Shown here: positions 58,187 to 61,871 of the stretch, in pieces
Position numbering within the stretch: position 1 is the first letter of the stretch
Layout: every line of letters starts with the position of its first letter
Source: Pseudoflavonifractor sp. MSJ-30
GTDB lineage: Bacteria > Bacillota > Clostridia > Oscillospirales > Oscillospiraceae
Direction: 5' to 3'
NCBI RefSeq assembly: GCF_018918045.1
Contig: NZ_JAHLPU010000006.1
Span: 1 to 61,871 of the forward strand
DNA length: 61,871 nt
Position numbers and translations under genes: made by a program
Notes under the pieces: generated by a model
Databases searched by the model: none
Told to the model about the DNA's origin: nothing
What the model saw: only the letters and a program-made list of their open reading frames with translations

Positions 58187-59722
58187 ATGGATAACCTTTA
58201 TAATATTTCCTCCTGCCCCCACGTCCGCAGCAAGCTGACCACGCAGGTGGTCATGACCGATGTGCTCATCGCCCTGCTGCCCACGGCCATTCTGGGCGTG
58301 CTGTTCCATGGCTTCCAGGCGTTCCTGGTCATTGCCCTGTCCATGGCCAGCGCCGTGGCGACGGAGTACCTGTTCAATGTGGTCACCAAGCGGAAGCAGA
58401 CCATCTATGACCGCAGTGCCATGGTAACGGGTTTGCTGCTGGCCCTGACCCTGCCCGCCCAGGTGCCCCTGTACCTGCCTGTGCTGGGCTCCGTATTTGC
58501 CATTCTGGTGGTCAAGTGCCTCTTCGGCGGTCTGGGCCACAATATTATGAACCCCGCTCTGACGGGCCGCAGCTTCCTGCTGATCTCCTTCGGCAGCATG
58601 ATGACGGTCTACTCCGTGGACGGCGTGTCCGCGGCAACCCCCCTGGCGCTGCTGGCCCAGGGCCAGACCATCGAGCTGCTGCCCATTCTGCTGGGCAACG
58701 CCAGCGGCGTTATCGGCTCCTCCGCGCTGGCTCTGCTTCTGGGCGGCATCTATCTGCTGCTCCGGGGCGGCATTACCTGGGAGATTCCCACCTCCATGAT
58801 CGCCACCACCTGGCTGTTCCTGGTGATTTTCGGCGGGTATGGCTTTGACCCCGCCTACATCCTGCCCCAGCTTCTGGGCGGCGGCCTGCTGATGGCGGCC
58901 TTCTTTATGGCCACCGACCCCGTGTCCTGCCCCTCTACCAGAGACGGCCAGATCGTCTTCGGCATTTTCGCCGGTCTGCTCATCGGCCTGTTCCGGGTGA
59001 AGGGCGCTTCCGCGGACTCCACCACCTACGCCATCCTGCTGGCGGACCTGTTCGGACCCATTATTGACGACCTGATCATCCCCACTCCCTTCGGCTACCG
59101 CATCCCCAAGGAGCGGAAGAAGGCCATTCCCAAGCCCGTTATTATCCTGCTGGTCATCACCCTGATCGCGGGCCTGGCCCTGTCCGGCGTGTATGTCATG
59201 ACCAAGGATACCATTGAGGAGAACAAGGCTGCCGCCAACAAGGCTGCCCTCATGCAGGTTCTGCCCGAGGCTGCGGACTTTACCACCGACGCGACCCTGC
59301 AGGCCAGACTGGACGATCAGGGCGATTCCTACAACCCGTCTTTCGGCGGCGCGAAGATTCAGAGCGCGGCCGTTGGCGTGGACGCCTCCGGCAACGTTGT
59401 GGGCTACGCCGTTACCGTCTTCAACTCCGACAGCTACGACAGCGGTCTGACTCTGGTGGTCGGCATTCGGGCGGACGGCACCGTCAACAGCATTTCCTTC
59501 ACCGAGCTGCACGAAACCGCCGGCATGGGCATGAAGTGCGATGAGCCCGCGTTTAAGGATCAGTTCAATAACGTGAAGGTCGACAAGTTCATTCTGAACA
59601 AGGCCGGCGGCTCCACTGCGGACAACGAGATCGACTCCGTCTCCGGCGCGTCCGTCACCTCCGGCGCTGTGGTCAACGCCGTCAATGCCGCGCTGGACTT
59701 CGTGTCCGGTGTGATGGGTTAA
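58187..59722 (+). CDS. rnfDG: Fused Rnf subunits D and G in one protein
   Basis: A 511-residue protein. Residues 1-305 are RnfD, with about 9-10 spans and a flavinylation motif DGVSAAT (Thr151). Residues about 310-511 are RnfG, with one span (312-333) and an FMN domain ending in DSVSGAS (Ser489 as acceptor, instead of the usual Thr). In most Clostridia rnfD and rnfG are separate adjacent genes; here no stop lies between. Both flavin sites look intact. The order C-DG-E-A-B is otherwise canonical. No ApbE flavin transferase gene is in the window. Confidence 0.92.
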   Translation: MDNLYNISSCPHVRSKLTTQVVMTDVLIALLPTAILGVLFHGFQAFLVIALSMASAVATEYLFNVVTKRKQTIYDRSAMVTGLLLALTLPAQVPLYLPVLGSVFAILVVKCLFGGLGHNIMNPALTGRSFLLISFGSMMTVYSVDGVSAATPLALLAQGQTIELLPILLGNASGVIGSSALALLLGGIYLLLRGGITWEIPTSMIATTWLFLVIFGGYGFDPAYILPQLLGGGLLMAAFFMATDPVSCPSTRDGQIVFGIFAGLLIGLFRVKGASADSTTYAILLADLFGPIIDDLIIPTPFGYRIPKERKKAIPKPVIILLVITLIAGLALSGVYVMTKDTIEENKAAANKAALMQVLPEAADFTTDATLQARLDDQGDSYNPSFGGAKIQSAAVGVDASGNVVGYAVTVFNSDSYDSGLTLVVGIRADGTVNSISFTELHETAGMGMKCDEPAFKDQFNNVKVDKFILNKAGGSTADNEIDSVSGASVTSGAVVNAVNAALDFVSGVMG

Positions 59723-59733
59723 GGAGGGATACC

Positions 59734-60396
59734 ATGAAACCCTGTGTAGAACGTCTTTACAACGGCATCGTGAAGGAGAACCCGGTATTTGTGCTGATGC
59801 TGGGCATGTGCCCCACTCTGGCCGTTACAACCTCTGCCATCAACGGTGTGGGCATGGGCCTGTCCTCTCTGGTGGTTCTGGCAATTTCCAATCTGGTTAT
59901 TTCCCTGCTGCGGAAGATCATCCCCGACGAGGTCCGGCTGCCCGCCTTTATCGTGGTGGTCGCCTCCTTCGTCACCGTGGTGGAGCTGCTGATGGAGGCC
60001 TATATGCAGAGCCTCTACGGCGCTCTGGGCATTTACATTCCCCTGATCGTGGTCAACTGCATCATTCTGGGCCGCGCCGAGGCCTATGCCTCCAAGAATC
60101 CCCCTCTGCCGAGCCTGTTTGACGGCATCGGCATGGGCCTGGGCTTCACCATCGGCCTGACCATCATCGGCGCCATCCGGGAGCTGCTGGGCAATGGCTC
60201 CATCTTCGGCATTTCCATCCCCGGGTATGAACCCATGGCTTTCTTCGTCCGGGCCCCCGGCGCTTTCCTGGTGCTGGCTGTGCTGATCGCCATTATGAAC
60301 GCCGTAGGTATCAAGAACCGGGCTAACAAGATGACGGAGGGCTGCGACGGCTGCTGCGCCAGCTGCTCCTCTGCCTGCGACAAAAAGGAGGGCTAA
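59734..60396 (+). CDS. rnfE: Rnf complex subunit E
   Basis: A 220-residue membrane subunit with six spans, paired with RnfA in the ion channel part. The C-terminal tail is unusually rich in cysteine (CDGCCASCSSACDKKEG), with no counterpart I know in the family; it could bind metal. Spacing to its neighbours is 11 and 3 bases. Confidence 0.94.
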   Translation: MKPCVERLYNGIVKENPVFVLMLGMCPTLAVTTSAINGVGMGLSSLVVLAISNLVISLLRKIIPDEVRLPAFIVVVASFVTVVELLMEAYMQSLYGALGIYIPLIVVNCIILGRAEAYASKNPPLPSLFDGIGMGLGFTIGLTIIGAIRELLGNGSIFGISIPGYEPMAFFVRAPGAFLVLAVLIAIMNAVGIKNRANKMTEGCDGCCASCSSACDKKEG

Positions 60397-60399
60397 GGT

Positions 60400-60972
60400 A
60401 TGAGCCTGATTACGATCATTGTCACCACGGCTCTGGTCAACAACGTGGTCCTGAGCCAGTTTCTGGGCATCTGCTCCTTCCTGGGCGTGTCCTCCCAGAA
60501 AAAGGCGTCCCTTTCTCTGGGCCTGGCCGTTACCGCCGTTCTGACCGTGTCCTCCGCCGTGGCAAGCCTGCTGTATGATCATGTGCTGCTGCCCCTGGGC
60601 CTGGATTATCTGAAAACCATCGTCTTTATCCTGGTCATTGCCGCTCTGGTGCAGATGGTGGAGATGTTCCTGAAGAAGAACGCCCACGCGGTCTACCAGT
60701 CTCTGGGCATTTACCTGCCCCTGATTACCACCAACTGCGCCGTGCTGGGCGTGGCCCTGACCAATGTGCAGAACGGCTATAACCTGATGCAGAGCATCTT
60801 CGCCGGCTTCGGCACCGCCGTGGGCTATACCATTGCCATCGTGCTGCTGGCCTCCGTCCGGGAACATCTGGACGAGGAAGCCATTCCTGCCCCCTTCCGG
60901 GGCGCACCCATTGTGCTGCTGTGCGCGACCTTGATGGCTATGGCCTTCATGGGCTTCAGCGGCCTGGCCTAA
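60400..60972 (+). CDS. rnfA: Rnf complex subunit A
   Basis: A 190-residue six-span membrane protein with the conserved NNVVLSQFLGICSFLGVS start and LITTNCAVLGVAL repeat segment. RnfA and RnfE hold an intramembrane iron-sulfur cluster through cysteines. Normal length. Confidence 0.95.
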   Translation: MSLITIIVTTALVNNVVLSQFLGICSFLGVSSQKKASLSLGLAVTAVLTVSSAVASLLYDHVLLPLGLDYLKTIVFILVIAALVQMVEMFLKKNAHAVYQSLGIYLPLITTNCAVLGVALTNVQNGYNLMQSIFAGFGTAVGYTIAIVLLASVREHLDEEAIPAPFRGAPIVLLCATLMAMAFMGFSGLA

Positions 60973-60984
60973 GGAGGAAGAGAA

Positions 60985-61785
60985 ATGCCGGATATTTTGA
61001 TCGCCACGCTGGTGGTGGGCGTTGTGGGCCTGGTTCTGGGCCTGGCTCTGGTAACTGCCAGCAAGAAATTCTATGTAGAAACCGACGAGCGGGTCACCAA
61101 GGTCAGGGAGTGCCTGCGGGGCGCCAACTGCGGCGCTTGCGGCTATGCCGGCTGTGACGCCGTGGCGGAGGCCATTGTCAAGGGCGAGGCCCGTGTGGAT
61201 GCCTGCCCCGGCAACAGCTCCGAGAATATCGCGAAAATCGCCGCTGTTCTGGGCAAGGAAGCCATTGACCAGGATCCTCAGGTGGCCTATGTCCGCTGCG
61301 CGGGAACCTGCGAGGCCACCAAGGCCAAGGGCGCCTACGTGGGCCTGCAGGACTGCCGCGCCGCCGTCCTCTCCGGCGGTCTGGGCTTCATGTCCTGCGA
61401 TTACGGCTGCATCGGTCTGGGCAGCTGCGTAAAAGCCTGCCCGGAGGGCGCCATCTCTCTGGAGAACGGCATTGCCCATGTGAATTCCGCCAAGTGCATC
61501 GGCTGCGGCCTGTGCGCCAAGGCCTGCCCCAAGCACGTCATTGAGATGCACGACCGGGTAACTAAGGTTGCCGTCAGCTGCTCCAACCATGATCGCGGCC
61601 CCGCCGTGAAGAAGGTCTGCGTGGCCGGCTGTATCGGCTGCGGCATCTGCGTCAAGCAGTGCGAGCATGGCGCCGTGACGCTGGAAAACAATCTCGCCAC
61701 CGTAGACCCCGAAAAGTGCGTGGCCTGCGGCAAGTGCGTGGAAAAGTGCCCCACCAAGGCAATTCATTTCGTGCAAGGCAAATAA
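60985..61785 (+). CDS. rnfB: Rnf complex subunit B (ferredoxin-side iron-sulfur protein)
   Basis: A 266-residue protein: an N-terminal membrane anchor (4-25), the four-cysteine cluster site CLRGANCGACGYAGC, and then several 4Fe-4S ferredoxin motifs (CIGLGSCVKACP, CIGCGLCAKACP, CIGCGICVKQCE, CVACGKCVEKCP). It takes electrons from reduced ferredoxin. In the first ferredoxin motif the second cysteine is replaced by Leu (IGLGSC). Last gene of the operon. Confidence 0.95.
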   Translation: MPDILIATLVVGVVGLVLGLALVTASKKFYVETDERVTKVRECLRGANCGACGYAGCDAVAEAIVKGEARVDACPGNSSENIAKIAAVLGKEAIDQDPQVAYVRCAGTCEATKAKGAYVGLQDCRAAVLSGGLGFMSCDYGCIGLGSCVKACPEGAISLENGIAHVNSAKCIGCGLCAKACPKHVIEMHDRVTKVAVSCSNHDRGPAVKKVCVAGCIGCGICVKQCEHGAVTLENNLATVDPEKCVACGKCVEKCPTKAIHFVQGK

Positions 61786-61826
61786 GACAAAACGGGGCTG
61801 TTAGAAAACTCCCCCTATCAGCACAG

Positions 61827-61852
61827 TAGCCAGTGCCACCCGGCACTGGCTA
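61827..61852 (+). terminator. Hairpin downstream of rnfB
   Basis: TAGCCAGTGCC and GGCACTGGCTA form an 11-bp stem. It is followed by CAAAAAG, with no U-run inside the window, so its role as a terminator is uncertain. Confidence 0.45.
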
Positions 61853-61871
61853 CAAAAAGTATTAAGAAACG

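Noticed and set aside
59719-61776. A 685-codon minus-strand frame
   Set aside because: Antisense to rnfE, rnfA and rnfB; His/Gln/Gly-rich shadow with no domain.

Overview
The window looks like a chromosomal segment of a GC-rich, low-oxygen Firmicute, most likely a gut member of the Oscillospiraceae or a related Clostridia family. This rests on four things seen in the sequence: the sporulation/division cluster yabP-yabQ-divIC-yabR, a complete Rnf complex, the paired peptidase-like genes yfmF/yfmH with a ymfI-type reductase (EF-P 5-aminopentanol pathway), and many small foldback repeats between genes. The species cannot be named from the sequence alone.

Layout. 0.1-11.8 kb is ordinary core genome: yfmF-yfmH-lgt, rpiB and ymfI, the yabPQ-divIC-yabR operon, a phosphopantetheinyl transferase, tatD, tcdA and a patatin lipase. 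At 12.3-12.6 kb there is a tiny holin-like toxin with an antisense RNA, which looks like a type I toxin-antitoxin pair. 12.7-18.4 kb is a five-gene minus-strand cassette resembling a dlt (teichoic acid D-alanylation) operon: SGNH esterase, adenylating ligase, carrier protein and MBOAT acyltransferase. It also carries a fold-type III PLP decarboxylase, which suggests the carrier-bound amino acid is decarboxylated before export. This is the best candidate for an undescribed system here.

20.3-34.9 kb: rlmD carries an integrated mobilizable element of about 13.0 kb, visibly more AT-rich than its flanks. It has a large serine recombinase, a MobV relaxase with a recognisable MobV-type oriT, primase and helicase genes, a RhuM protein, and a cargo of one small regulator plus three membrane-associated proteins (two zinc ribbons and an SPFH protein). 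The attachment core GAGACGGT lies inside two genes, rlmD and the recombinase, and both genes end in the same roughly 75-residue tail. Integration therefore appears to swap C-termini while keeping both frames open.

35-50 kb is an accessory region with traces of repeated insertion. A module of hxlR regulator / divergent effector / macrodomain / SirTM sirtuin occurs twice, with a third sirtuin fragment. A regulator of the mobile-element type is present as a full copy and as a 3' fragment. A 5'-truncated FtsX permease and a broken AraC gene are also here. 50.3-61.9 kb returns to core genes: a DUF134-NifX fusion, an orphan histidine kinase, an HtrA protease, an acyl-ACP thioesterase, a uroporphyrinogen-decarboxylase-like protein, and the rnf operon (C, a D-G fusion, E, A, B).

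Three repeat families are spread through the GC-rich parts: a 185-bp element with terminal inverted repeats (3 copies), an (ATTGACA)n-bounded element of about 120 bp (5 copies), and several foldback or 71-bp repeats. No tRNA, rRNA or CRISPR array was seen.
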